Positions 1-6,954 of a DNA stretch of 7,337 nt are shown piece after piece. This DNA is from Stenotrophomonas sp. GTDB lineage: Bacteria > Pseudomonadota > Gammaproteobacteria > Xanthomonadales > Xanthomonadaceae. A model generated the notes under the pieces. The model had not been told where the DNA came from, made no database searches, and saw only the letters and a list, made by a program, of their open reading frames with translations. The DNA lies in assembly GCA_003484865.1 (NCBI GenBank), contig DMZT01000105.1, forward strand, positions 1 through 7,337, given 5' to 3'. Every line of letters starts with the position of its first letter. The stretch's first letter is position 1. The position numbers and the translations under genes are program-made.

Positions 1-2301
1 TCCATCGGTGCACGCGCGGCGGGGGCTGGGCAGATCCGTACGAGCGGCATGACCGTCACCACCAGCGGGTTGCATGGCTACGGGCTGGCCGCGTATGCCG
101 ACAGCCTGCTGACTGCGACGGCAAGCAGCATCGCCACCACAGGCGTGCAGGCGCACGGGCTGATTGCCTGGGCCGACAACGGGCACCTGCTGCTGGGCGG
201 CGGCAGCCATGTCACTACCCGCGGTGCGCTGGCCCACGCAGCGGTGGCATGGAACGGCGGTCGGGTGGACGTGGCGGATACCACGCTGGCCACGACCGGT
301 CCCGGCGCGGCGGCGTTGCTGGTCCGTGGCGACCCCGCCCCAGCCTCGGCGTTCGTTACGCAGTCCACGCTATCCGCTGCGGACGGCCCCGGCGTGGGCG
401 CCATCGGTGCGGCGCAGATCGACCTGACCGGCACCACGGTGCAAGGCCGCGACCTGTGGCTCAAGGTCGGTGCCATTGCCGATTTCGACGGGCTCGACGC
501 CGCTGTCCCGCTCCTTCCCCCGGACCTTCCGCCCGATGATCCGCCAGTGCCCCTGCCGATGGCCTTACCGGCGCCGCAGGGCGTGTTGCCGGCCGCCGAC
601 ACCCCGACCCTTGCCAGCATCACCGCGACCGGCAGCGTGCTCACCGGCGCCGCGATCACCCTGCCCGGCAGCCTCTCCAATGTGGCGCTGCATGACACGC
701 TGTGGAACCTGACCGGCAGCTCCACGCTCACCACGCTGCTCAATGATCGCAGCCGGATCGCGTTCGCGGTGCCTGGCGGAGATCCCGTCCAAGTGGTCAG
801 CTACAGAACCCTGACCGTGTCGCGCTACAGCGGTAATGGCACGCTCGCGCTGAACACCTGGCTGGGCGACGATGCCTCGCCCTCGGACCAGCTGGTCGTG
901 GTGGATGGCAGCAGCAGTGGCCCGGGCGTGCTGGAGTTACACAACACCGGCGGACGTGGCGACCGGACGCTGGCCGATGGCATCCGCGTGGTGCAGGCAA
1001 GCAACGCCACCAGCACGCCCGACAACTTCGCGCTGGCGGCACCGGTGGTGGCGGGTCCGTACGAGTACTTCCTGTTCCGCGGTGGCGCGGCCACGGTCTC
1101 CGGCGCGGATGTGGAGAACAGCTGGTACCTGCGCTCGGTGATCGACTGCGCCAGCCCGGGTGCGCCGGTACCGCCCTGCCCCGCCCCTCCTCTCCCGCCG
1201 CCACCGGATCCTGCTCCGCCGGATCCCGTGCCCCCTGAACCGCCCAGCCCCTCGCCGCCCCCGGCCTATCGCCAGGAGGTGTCGCTGATCGCGGCCGTAC
1301 CGGCGATGGCCCAGGTGTACGGCCGCACCCTGATCGATACCCTGCACGAACGGGTCGGCGATGAGCAGCTGCTGCATCAGCGCGGCGACCTGGATACCGA
1401 ACGTAGCGGATTCAATGGCGCCTGGATGCGCTATCTCGGCCACGACGGCGAACATGATGGTGGCCGGCGCGGCATCTATGGCGATCGCGGGCCCGACTTC
1501 GACTACCGTTTCGATGCGTTGCAGATCGGTACCGACCTCTACCGGCGCGTGGATGCCGATGACCTGCGCCGCCGTCACGCCGGTGTCTACCTCGCGTATG
1601 GCAAAGGCAAGGGCGAGGTGCGGCACAACCTCCTGGATTACCGCTTCCATGCTGGCACTGACCGGTTCAAGGCCGGCTCGGTCGGCGGCTACTGGACAGC
1701 GTTCTCCGCCAAAGGCGCCTATATCGACGCCGTGGCCCAGTACACCTGGTATGACATGCGCCTGCAGTCCCCGCGCACGTCCGACAGTTTTGTCGATGCC
1801 GATGGGCTGGCGCTGTCGCTGGAAGGCGGCTGGCCGTTCATCCTCAACGAGGGCGACGGGTCCTCCGGCGAGGACGGGCGTTGGCGTCTGGAGCCGCAGG
1901 CGCAGGTGATCTGGCAGCAGATCGACGTCGACGACCTCGATGATCACACCGCGCAGGTGCACTTCAGCGACGGTGACTCGCTGGTCGGGCGCATCGGCGC
2001 GCGATTGAATCGCACCGGCCAGCACGAGACCGCGCAGGGTGAGGCCCGCAGCAGCAATGCCTGGCTGCGCGCCAACGTGTGGCACGAGTTCCGCGGCACG
2101 CCCCGCGCCGCGTTCGCCACCAACAGCGGCTACGTGCCGTTCGCCGTGGATATGGGCGGCTCATGGGGCGAAGTGGGCATCGGCGGAACCTGGCAGGTCA
2201 CCCAGACCGGCTACCTGTTTGCCGATCTCGATTACAGCTGGAGCTTCAATGGCGACGAGAACGCGTGGAACGGCAAGCTGGGCATGCGCTGGAACTGGTA
2301 G
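1..2301 (+). CDS. Pertactin-like autotransporter (type Va), N-terminus missing
   Basis: The reading frame is open from base 1, so the signal peptide and the start of the passenger lie outside the window. Numbering below starts at the internal Met at base 49. Residues 1-150 are Gly/Ala/Thr-rich beta-helix repeats. Residues 154-183 are a proline-rich insertion. Residues about 190-364 resemble the pertactin C-terminal passenger/autochaperone region, including a DQLVVVDG segment like pertactin DKLVVMQD. A second Pro-rich linker spans about 370-407. A helix at about 409-440 probably fills the pore. The barrel runs from about 450 (GAWMRYLG) to the C-terminal aromatic GMRWNW, with the pertactin-like LEPQAQ strand. 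By family, the barrel inserts in the outer membrane via Bam and the passenger is exported to the surface, often as an adhesin. RGD occurs at 93-95 and 303-305. The only two Cys are 367 and 377. I see no obvious protease or lipase motif. The family is clear; the adhesin role is inferred. Confidence 0.95.
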   Translation, partial: SIGARAAGAGQIRTSGMTVTTSGLHGYGLAAYADSLLTATASSIATTGVQAHGLIAWADNGHLLLGGGSHVTTRGALAHAAVAWNGGRVDVADTTLATTGPGAAALLVRGDPAPASAFVTQSTLSAADGPGVGAIGAAQIDLTGTTVQGRDLWLKVGAIADFDGLDAAVPLLPPDLPPDDPPVPLPMALPAPQGVLPAADTPTLASITATGSVLTGAAITLPGSLSNVALHDTLWNLTGSSTLTTLLNDRSRIAFAVPGGDPVQVVSYRTLTVSRYSGNGTLALNTWLGDDASPSDQLVVVDGSSSGPGVLELHNTGGRGDRTLADGIRVVQASNATSTPDNFALAAPVVAGPYEYFLFRGGAATVSGADVENSWYLRSVIDCASPGAPVPPCPAPPLPPPPDPAPPDPVPPEPPSPSPPPAYRQEVSLIAAVPAMAQVYGRTLIDTLHERVGDEQLLHQRGDLDTERSGFNGAWMRYLGHDGEHDGGRRGIYGDRGPDFDYRFDALQIGTDLYRRVDADDLRRRHAGVYLAYGKGKGEVRHNLLDYRFHAGTDRFKAGSVGGYWTAFSAKGAYIDAVAQYTWYDMRLQSPRTSDSFVDADGLALSLEGGWPFILNEGDGSSGEDGRWRLEPQAQVIWQQIDVDDLDDHTAQVHFSDGDSLVGRIGARLNRTGQHETAQGEARSSNAWLRANVWHEFRGTPRAAFATNSGYVPFAVDMGGSWGEVGIGGTWQVTQTGYLFADLDYSWSFNGDENAWNGKLGMRWNW
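58..291 (+). repeat. Three 26-residue beta-helix repeats in the autotransporter passenger
   Basis: Three consecutive 78-nt units (58-135, 136-213, 214-291) each begin with Thr-Thr followed by a Gly. They share a pattern near TT-x-G-x-x-A-x-G-L-x-A-W, then a polar turn, a short hydrophobic strand and a small-residue stretch. A degenerate unit precedes them (bases 7-57) and another starts at 292. The repeat is visible in the protein but is diverged at the DNA level, so it is an old structural repeat rather than a recent tandem duplication. It fits successive coils of a parallel beta-helix, the usual fold of pertactin-type passengers. Confidence 0.7.
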
Positions 2302-2378
2302 ACGCTGTGATTCCAGGGGATGGTGACAGCCGATAGTGCCTGTGAAATCATGCGCGGTTGTCCGCCCGGCGAGCTTGC

Positions 2379-3566
2379 ATGTTTCAACGATTCTTCAGGA
2401 AGAGCCGCACGACTGTGGCAGCGACCGCTGCGCTCGACGTCCGCAGTCAACGCCCTTCAGCGGGCGAGATCCGGGTTGAAGGCGCGACCGAAACGCTGTT
2501 CCTGTCTCCCTTGCCGGTGTACACCGGGCAGGTGCAATCCTCCCGTCGCCATTTTTCGGACATCAATGATGTGTTCCTGGACCTGGGAGGGAGCAACTGG
2601 GGAACCGTAGAGGGCGGCAAAGTGCTTGCCGGCGGAATCGTCGGCCTGTTCGTGCTCGCGTTCATCGTGCCCGCGCTCATCATGCTCTACCTGGTGCTCG
2701 CCTACCCGGAGAACTTCCCGACGCCATGGGCGGATTTGAAGATGCTCATTCAAGTGTTTTCTGCCGGCGCGCTTCTCGGCATCCTCCCCTTGGGGGCATT
2801 CGCCTACGGGATGTTCTCGGATGAGTTCAAACGCGCAAAGCCCTATCCGGTGCGCTTCGACCGTCAGCGTCGCGAGGTGTGCTACATCGACCGCGAGAGC
2901 GGCCGTGCCCTGATCGTGCCCTGGGAGAGCATCGTTGCCTGGGTGTCCAATTCACAAGGCATCACCCCGTATGGCACAACGCGCCAGTACACCTTCGGCA
3001 TGGGCCTGGAGGATGAAGAGCGCGACACCGTGCAGTTTGTCCTGCTGCCACAACCCAGTGATTCGCACTCACTGGGCCTGTGGGCGTCGATCCGGAACTA
3101 CATGGAGGACGGGCAGTTGTTCAATGCACCCAACCCATGGTTCCAGGCATTGGGGTTGGTCCCGACCAAGGATCGACTGAAGCCGTATGAGGGCATGCAC
3201 ACCTTTGAGATCGAGCGTGAGGATGCTCGCGCGATGGGTTCGCTCGACGATGGCGGTGATGATCTGACGCTGGAACAACGGGAGAAGTATGGCTACGACA
3301 AACGCTCCTACTGGCCGCTCCGTCGCTGGTACGCGTGGCGTGTCCTTACCTTCTGGAAGCTGCCCTACCTGCTCGCCGAATGGGTCCATCGCCGCGGCCG
3401 TCCTTCGCTGCCGGCCGTGGTGGAAGCCTGGTCCCAGGCATTGCCGGAAGCGCAATGGGCCACCCCCAGCGGGGCGCTTGTGAACGCCAGCAAGCGCGTG
3501 AGAACGGCCATGGATAAACAAGGCGCGACGTTCGTCGATGCCTGCAAGGCAGCCGGCTTCAAGTGA
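2379..3566 (+). CDS. Inner-membrane protein of unknown function, DUF6708-like
   Basis: This is a 395-residue protein starting at ATG 2379. An in-frame TTG at 2358 would add seven residues, but the ATG has a weak GGCGAG ribosome site at better spacing. Two membrane helices are visible: residues about 82-108 (ending near LYLVLAY) and about 124-145. The N-terminal 80 residues and the 250-residue C-terminal part are soluble. After helix 2 comes RFDRQRREV (159-167), then PWESIVAWV (181-189). This pairing looks like a PH-like strand arrangement and recalls proteins labelled DUF6708; that assignment is from memory and unchecked. The C-terminal part is rich in Trp and basic residues (RRWYAWRV). No catalytic motif was recognised. 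The gene follows the autotransporter by 77 bp on the same strand but shares no obvious function with it. It meets the MFS gene tail to tail across 58 bp, where I see no strong terminator. Confidence 0.85.
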   Translation: MFQRFFRKSRTTVAATAALDVRSQRPSAGEIRVEGATETLFLSPLPVYTGQVQSSRRHFSDINDVFLDLGGSNWGTVEGGKVLAGGIVGLFVLAFIVPALIMLYLVLAYPENFPTPWADLKMLIQVFSAGALLGILPLGAFAYGMFSDEFKRAKPYPVRFDRQRREVCYIDRESGRALIVPWESIVAWVSNSQGITPYGTTRQYTFGMGLEDEERDTVQFVLLPQPSDSHSLGLWASIRNYMEDGQLFNAPNPWFQALGLVPTKDRLKPYEGMHTFEIEREDARAMGSLDDGGDDLTLEQREKYGYDKRSYWPLRRWYAWRVLTFWKLPYLLAEWVHRRGRPSLPAVVEAWSQALPEAQWATPSGALVNASKRVRTAMDKQGATFVDACKAAGFK

Positions 3567-3624
3567 GGTGACTGCTCCAGAGCATCTCGAGGGTATTGAA
3601 CGGCAGCGGACGTGATCCACCACT

Positions 3625-4797
3625 TCAAACACGCGATCCGTGCCTGCGGCGAGCAAGGCGATACAACACGGTGCCAGCCAGTACCGCGGCCACGGCCCCT
3701 GTCAGCGGTACCGATGCCAGCGTTGCATAGCTGATCGTAAGGCTGCCCATGGCGCCCCCGAGCGCGGTGCCCAGGTTGAAGGAGGCGATGTTCAACCCGG
3801 CCGCGACCGGGCTGTAGGCGGGAATCAAGCGCTGCGCCTGCTTGAGCAGACGCAGCGTCAGCAGCGTCACGATGCAGAAGAAACAGATGCCCAGCGTGCC
3901 GATCAGCAGCATCATCATGGCCGGCATGCTGGCGAACACGTAGAGCCCGAGCAGATTCAACGCCAACGCGCACAGTGCCAACTGAAGGCTGCGGTCCCCG
4001 TCCATCGCGTCGCCCAGCGCTCCCCCGAGCAGGTTGCCTGCGATCGCACAGACGCCGAACAACAGCATGCCCAGGCTCAGCCACTGCACGTCCACACCAG
4101 TGACCTGCTGCAGATACGGCGAGACGAAGGTGAAGAACGAAAACGTCGCGACGCTCACCAGCGCGCCGATGCCGGCCGTCGTCAGGAGCTGGGGATGGAT
4201 GATGGCCTGGATGCCCTTCCATGCGCCGCCGCGGGACGGGGCCGAACCGGCAGCTCCCCTCGGCATGCACAGCGCCAGACCCAGCATGCCGACCACGCTG
4301 AGGACGCCGATGGACAGGAAGACCACGCGCCACGACCAGAGACTGCCCAGGTACGTGCCGATCGGAACGCCGAACGCCAGCGCGAGGGTCAACCCGATCC
4401 ACACGACCGACAGCGCCCGGCCGGATCGCTGCGGGTCCACGAGCCGGGTCGCCGCGTCGGAGGCGACCGCCATGAAGACGCCGTGGCCGAGGCCGACCAC
4501 GAAGCGGATGGCCAGCAGTGTAACCAGATTGGGCGAGGCGCTCATCAGCAGGCTGCCCAGTCCGAGCAACGCCGTGGCCAGCAGCAGGATCTGCCGGTCC
4601 CGCCAGTGCGCGACCAGGGCGGTGATGAACGGTGCGCCGATGGCCGCGCCCAGTGCATAGGCGGCAATGGCCGTGCCGACGAGGGATATCCGCGCCCCGA
4701 GGTCATCGGCAATGGTGGTCAACAATCCCGCGACCACGAACTCGGAGAGCCCGAACGCGAACGCGCACAGGGAAAACACATAAATGGCAGCAGGCAT
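3625..4797 (-). CDS. MFS exporter, DHA1 drug-efflux type (AraJ/YdhP-like)
   Basis: This is a 390-residue protein with about 12 hydrophobic segments and a central hydrophilic loop near 180-197, the normal size and topology for a DHA1 proton antiporter in the inner membrane. Helix 1 carries LSEFVVAGLL, typical of AraJ/YdhP/PbuE-like exporters. The helix 2-3 loop has a degenerate motif A (AHWRDRQ, 64-70). Helix 5 has the motif-C-like GVPIGTYLGSLWSWR (143-157). Helix 11 has GLNIASFNLGTALGG (334-348), also characteristic of this subgroup. The ATG start is supported by AGGA six bases upstream. The gene lies 101 bp downstream of the codirectional LysR gene, which suggests regulator-controlled efflux of a small molecule. 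The substrate cannot be read from the sequence; drugs, sugars, purines and phenolics are all possible in this subfamily. Confidence 0.95.
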   Translation of the reverse strand: MPAAIYVFSLCAFAFGLSEFVVAGLLTTIADDLGARISLVGTAIAAYALGAAIGAPFITALVAHWRDRQILLLATALLGLGSLLMSASPNLVTLLAIRFVVGLGHGVFMAVASDAATRLVDPQRSGRALSVVWIGLTLALAFGVPIGTYLGSLWSWRVVFLSIGVLSVVGMLGLALCMPRGAAGSAPSRGGAWKGIQAIIHPQLLTTAGIGALVSVATFSFFTFVSPYLQQVTGVDVQWLSLGMLLFGVCAIAGNLLGGALGDAMDGDRSLQLALCALALNLLGLYVFASMPAMMMLLIGTLGICFFCIVTLLTLRLLKQAQRLIPAYSPVAAGLNIASFNLGTALGGAMGSLTISYATLASVPLTGAVAAVLAGTVLYRLARRRHGSRV

Positions 4798-4825
4798 CGC
4801 AGGTCCTATCCAGCAGAGCTGCGGA

Positions 4826-4854
4826 AGCCTAGTGCCTGGCCATGTGCGGGTGAA
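4826..4854 (-). promoter_or_regulatory. Possible promoter of the MFS exporter gene
   Basis: Read on the minus strand, TTCACC (4854-4849) and TAGGCT (4831-4826) are separated by exactly 17 bp. This gives four of six matches to the -35 box and the three key positions (T, A, final T) of the -10 box. Transcription would begin about 20 nt before the ATG. The match is weak and the spacing could be chance, but it is the best candidate in the 101-bp gap between the regulator and exporter genes. Confidence 0.25.
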
Positions 4855-4874
4855 GGACGGTTTACATACTGCAG

Positions 4875-4893
4875 CAAGACGCCGCGCGTCTTG
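4875..4893 (-). terminator. Stem-loop just after the LysR gene
   Basis: Perfect 8-bp arms (CAAGACGC / GCGTCTTG) enclose a 3-nt loop, beginning 5 nt after the LysR stop codon. No T tract follows in the direction of transcription, so this may be a weak intrinsic terminator, a 3'-end stabiliser or an attenuator ahead of the MFS gene. Confidence 0.45.
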
Positions 4894-4898
4894 TCACC

Positions 4899-5804
4899 TC
4901 AGGGCAGAGAACGGGTCTGCAGAATCGCCTGTATCAACCGGTCGCGGATCGCTGAGGTCCGGGTCTCGTTCCACGCCATGAACAGCTCCAGCCGTGACAC
5001 GTCCTCCGCCGCTTCCACCTGGAGCGGACGGAACACAACGTCCTCGCGCGTTTCCGTCGCCAGCGAAGCGGGAAGCAGCGCGATACCGAACCCCGCAGCC
5101 ACCAAGGCAATCAAGGTCTGCATCTGCCGGCCGTGCTGCACGATGTCGGGCACGAACCCGGCTGTCTGGCACAGGCCGATCAGCTGGTCATGAAATCCTT
5201 TGCCGAGTGTCCGGGGCGAGGCGACGAATGCTTCGTCCCTGAGCAATGCCAGGTCGATGCCCGCCTTCGCCGCCAGCGGATGACCGGCCGGCAGCGCGAC
5301 GCAGATCCGTTCGCTCAGCAGCCTTTCCATGCGCAGGTGCGGCGTCGTGGTGCCCGGTGTCCGCATGAAGCCGATATCCGCCTCTCCCTGCTCCAGGGCG
5401 TTGACCTGCTCCTGGGTGCTGGCCTCCCGCATCGTGAAGGCGATGCCCGGGTTGAGCTCGCGAAAGTGGCGCAACGCCTGCAGCAACGAGGCATAGGGGG
5501 CGATGTTGATGAAGGTCAGGGTCAGGTGGCCCTCCATGCCCTGGGCCACGCGGCGCGTCTGGGCGACGCCCTCCTCCAGCGACTGCACGGTACGGCGCGC
5601 GGTCTCAAGGAAGGCTGCCCCCGCCGGTGTCAACGCGACGCTGCGAGGGGTGCGCTCGAACAACGGGGCTCCGACGGCGCCCTCCAGCTTGCGGATGGCC
5701 TGGCTCAGCGGCGGCTGCGCCATGTGCAGCCGCTCGGCGGCGCGATTGAAGTGCAGCTCCTCGGCCACGGCAATGAACTGTTGGAGCAGGCGGGTCTCTA
5801 TCAC
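4899..5804 (-). CDS. LysR-type transcriptional regulator
   Basis: This is a 301-residue protein of standard LysR length. It has the classical N-terminal winged helix-turn-helix at residues about 5-62: FIAVAEELHFNRAAERLHMAQ, then PPLSQAIRKLE and PLFER. A linker helix follows at about 63-88, and then a periplasmic-binding-protein-like effector domain at about 91-297 with the usual LPAGHPLA (171-178) and GFGIALLPASLA (238-249) segments. The start is a GTG at 5804, placing the HTH at the normal distance from the N-terminus; GAGG lies rather far upstream (about 12 nt). By family it acts as a DNA-binding tetramer responding to a small-molecule co-inducer. It lies upstream of the MFS gene on the same strand, unlike the common divergent arrangement. 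It probably controls that exporter and itself. The effector is unknown. Confidence 0.96.
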   Translation of the reverse strand: MIETRLLQQFIAVAEELHFNRAAERLHMAQPPLSQAIRKLEGAVGAPLFERTPRSVALTPAGAAFLETARRTVQSLEEGVAQTRRVAQGMEGHLTLTFINIAPYASLLQALRHFRELNPGIAFTMREASTQEQVNALEQGEADIGFMRTPGTTTPHLRMERLLSERICVALPAGHPLAAKAGIDLALLRDEAFVASPRTLGKGFHDQLIGLCQTAGFVPDIVQHGRQMQTLIALVAAGFGIALLPASLATETREDVVFRPLQVEAAEDVSRLELFMAWNETRTSAIRDRLIQAILQTRSLP

Positions 5805-5878
5805 TGAAACACCAGACCTCTGGAATGCCGGAATTGAGGGTGTTCAACATACCAAATCTCTACGTTGTCCAGAGCGCG

Positions 5879-5896
5879 CCAGCAGGCGCCTGCTGG
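5879..5896. promoter_or_regulatory. 18-bp perfect palindrome upstream of the LysR gene
   Basis: CCAGCAGGCGCCTGCTGG is a perfect inverted repeat with no spacer, centred about 83 bp before the LysR start and about 67 bp beyond the lipoprotein stop. It could be a dimer-binding operator for LysR autoregulation or, as RNA, a second weak stem-loop after the lipoprotein gene. It does not have the T-N11-A form usual for LysR sites, so the operator role is uncertain. Confidence 0.4.
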
Positions 5897-5919
5897 AGGG
5901 ACTGGTCATGATGCTGCTG

Positions 5920-5941
5920 CTCGTCAGCGATGCTCGACGAG
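5920..5941 (-). terminator. Stem-loop after the lipoprotein gene
   Basis: On the minus strand CTCGTC pairs with GACGAG, and an inner AGC/GCT pair extends the stem to nine base pairs with one bulged G and a 3-nt loop. It begins 13 nt after the lipoprotein stop codon. No T tract follows. Its position is right for a terminator or 3'-end stabiliser. Confidence 0.4.
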
Positions 5942-5954
5942 GGGCCGGACAGCG

Positions 5955-6890
5955 TTACTTCGTGGCGTCGCGCGCCGTCGCGTCCGCTTCCATCAGCTCC
6001 CGGCGCTGGGCCTCGATCCAGGCGTCCCCGGCGGCACGTGCCTGGGCATCGAGTTCCTTGTTCTGCCGGTCGTTTTCCTGGTACTGCGCCCACACCTCGG
6101 GCGTGATCGTCTCCAGTCGATGATCGGGGCGCAGCTGGATCGAGGGGGACGCCCCCATGGCCACCGTGAAGTTATCGAACAGCCATTGGCGGCGCAGCTC
6201 AGGCGAGGCATACAGAAGGTCCGGCTCCGCATAGGTCCGCATCGGCAGTGCCTGCTCGGCGAGGGGCGTGTCGGACGAAATCCTCGCCAGCCTGACGACC
6301 AGTCGCTCATGGTCCCGGTCTTTGTGATACAGGGCGGCGATATCGCCATCGATCCACAGGACGTACGCGTACCCCGCGATGGGATGGACCTGGAACGGGT
6401 GTTCACGGACCAGGATGAGATCACTGCGGTCTGTGTAGAGCGCCCGCCAGCCCGGCGGTGCCGGACGGATGCCGCAGTCGACGGTCCCTGCCGTGATCTT
6501 CTCCAGCGTCGCCCTGCCGCGGCTCGCGGAAAGCCGCGTTGTCCAGCAGCGTGAGCTGTCACGATTGTGCGATGCCATCAGAACTGCGTCTTCGTCCAGC
6601 ACCACCGCATCGGTATGCACAAACGGGGCGTCTGTGGCGGCATGATCCTGCAGCAGCGTCGCGAAGTCCTTATCTGACAGCGCACTGCCATTCTCGTAAA
6701 CGGCGTACGTGGTGTGGTGCTGGTACTTGCTGCTGTTGATATCCAGCCTGCTTTCCGTCACGGCCACGACCTTCAGCGTGTCTGACGAAAACACGGTCTC
6801 CCGCTGGGTGCGTGCACATCCAGTGGTGAGCAGCGCTGCACACAGCAGCAGCGCAGCAGAAAGCAGGACGGAACATGTTCTGGCGTGCAT
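5955..6890 (-). CDS. Predicted outer-membrane lipoprotein of unknown function
   Basis: This is a 311-residue protein. The start is set at the ATG at 6890 because it is followed directly by a lipoprotein signal: MHARTC, a hydrophobic stretch of Leu/Ala, and the lipobox LTTGC with the lipidated Cys at residue 25. The frame is open 45 codons further upstream, but that extension would bury the signal and overlap the receptor gene. The residue after Cys is Ala, so Lol sorting to the outer membrane is expected. The mature part mixes beta-type and charged segments: HHTTYAVYENG near 58-68, an acidic DAVVLDEDAVLM stretch near 93-104, and two further Cys (118 and 141) that could form a disulfide. The last 45 residues are a Gln/Glu/Ala/Arg-rich helix, possibly coiled coil. 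I recognise no family. It lies 109 bp downstream of the TonB-dependent receptor but is separated from it by a strong hairpin, so cotranscription is doubtful. Confidence 0.85.
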   Translation of the reverse strand: MHARTCSVLLSAALLLCAALLTTGCARTQRETVFSSDTLKVVAVTESRLDINSSKYQHHTTYAVYENGSALSDKDFATLLQDHAATDAPFVHTDAVVLDEDAVLMASHNRDSSRCWTTRLSASRGRATLEKITAGTVDCGIRPAPPGWRALYTDRSDLILVREHPFQVHPIAGYAYVLWIDGDIAALYHKDRDHERLVVRLARISSDTPLAEQALPMRTYAEPDLLYASPELRRQWLFDNFTVAMGASPSIQLRPDHRLETITPEVWAQYQENDRQNKELDAQARAAGDAWIEAQRRELMEADATARDATK

Positions 6891-6954
6891 CGCGCTGCTG
6901 CCTGCGGGTCGGGATGGGATCCGTGCAAGCATATCCGCTTCGGCCACGGTTACC

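Noticed and set aside
1203..1228. Short direct repeat containing CCGGATCC in the linker coding region
   Set aside because: It is explained by codon use in the repeated Pro-Asp-Pro linker; there is no sign of a mobile or recombination element.
937..2085. A 382-codon minus-strand open frame opposite the autotransporter
   Set aside because: It is a shadow of the autotransporter frame. The protein shows no recognisable motif, and the opposite strand carries an unmistakable passenger and barrel.
3567..3624. Bidirectional terminator between the converging genes
   Set aside because: I looked for it, but only arms of about 4 bp were found in these 58 bp, with no T tract on either strand.
3640..5193. 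A 517-codon plus-strand open frame opposite the MFS and LysR genes
   Set aside because: It lies antisense to two well-recognised genes. Its product is rich in Arg, Gln, His and Asp with no domain, which is typical of the spurious open frames found in GC-rich DNA.
5845..5862. T-N11-A match upstream of the LysR gene as a LysR binding site
   Set aside because: The pattern is so loose that it occurs by chance many times in any intergenic region, and this one lacks clear dyad symmetry.
5865..6554. Plus-strand open frame opposite the lipoprotein gene
   Set aside because: The minus strand has a clear lipoprotein signal and a plausible mature protein; this frame has neither signal nor domain.
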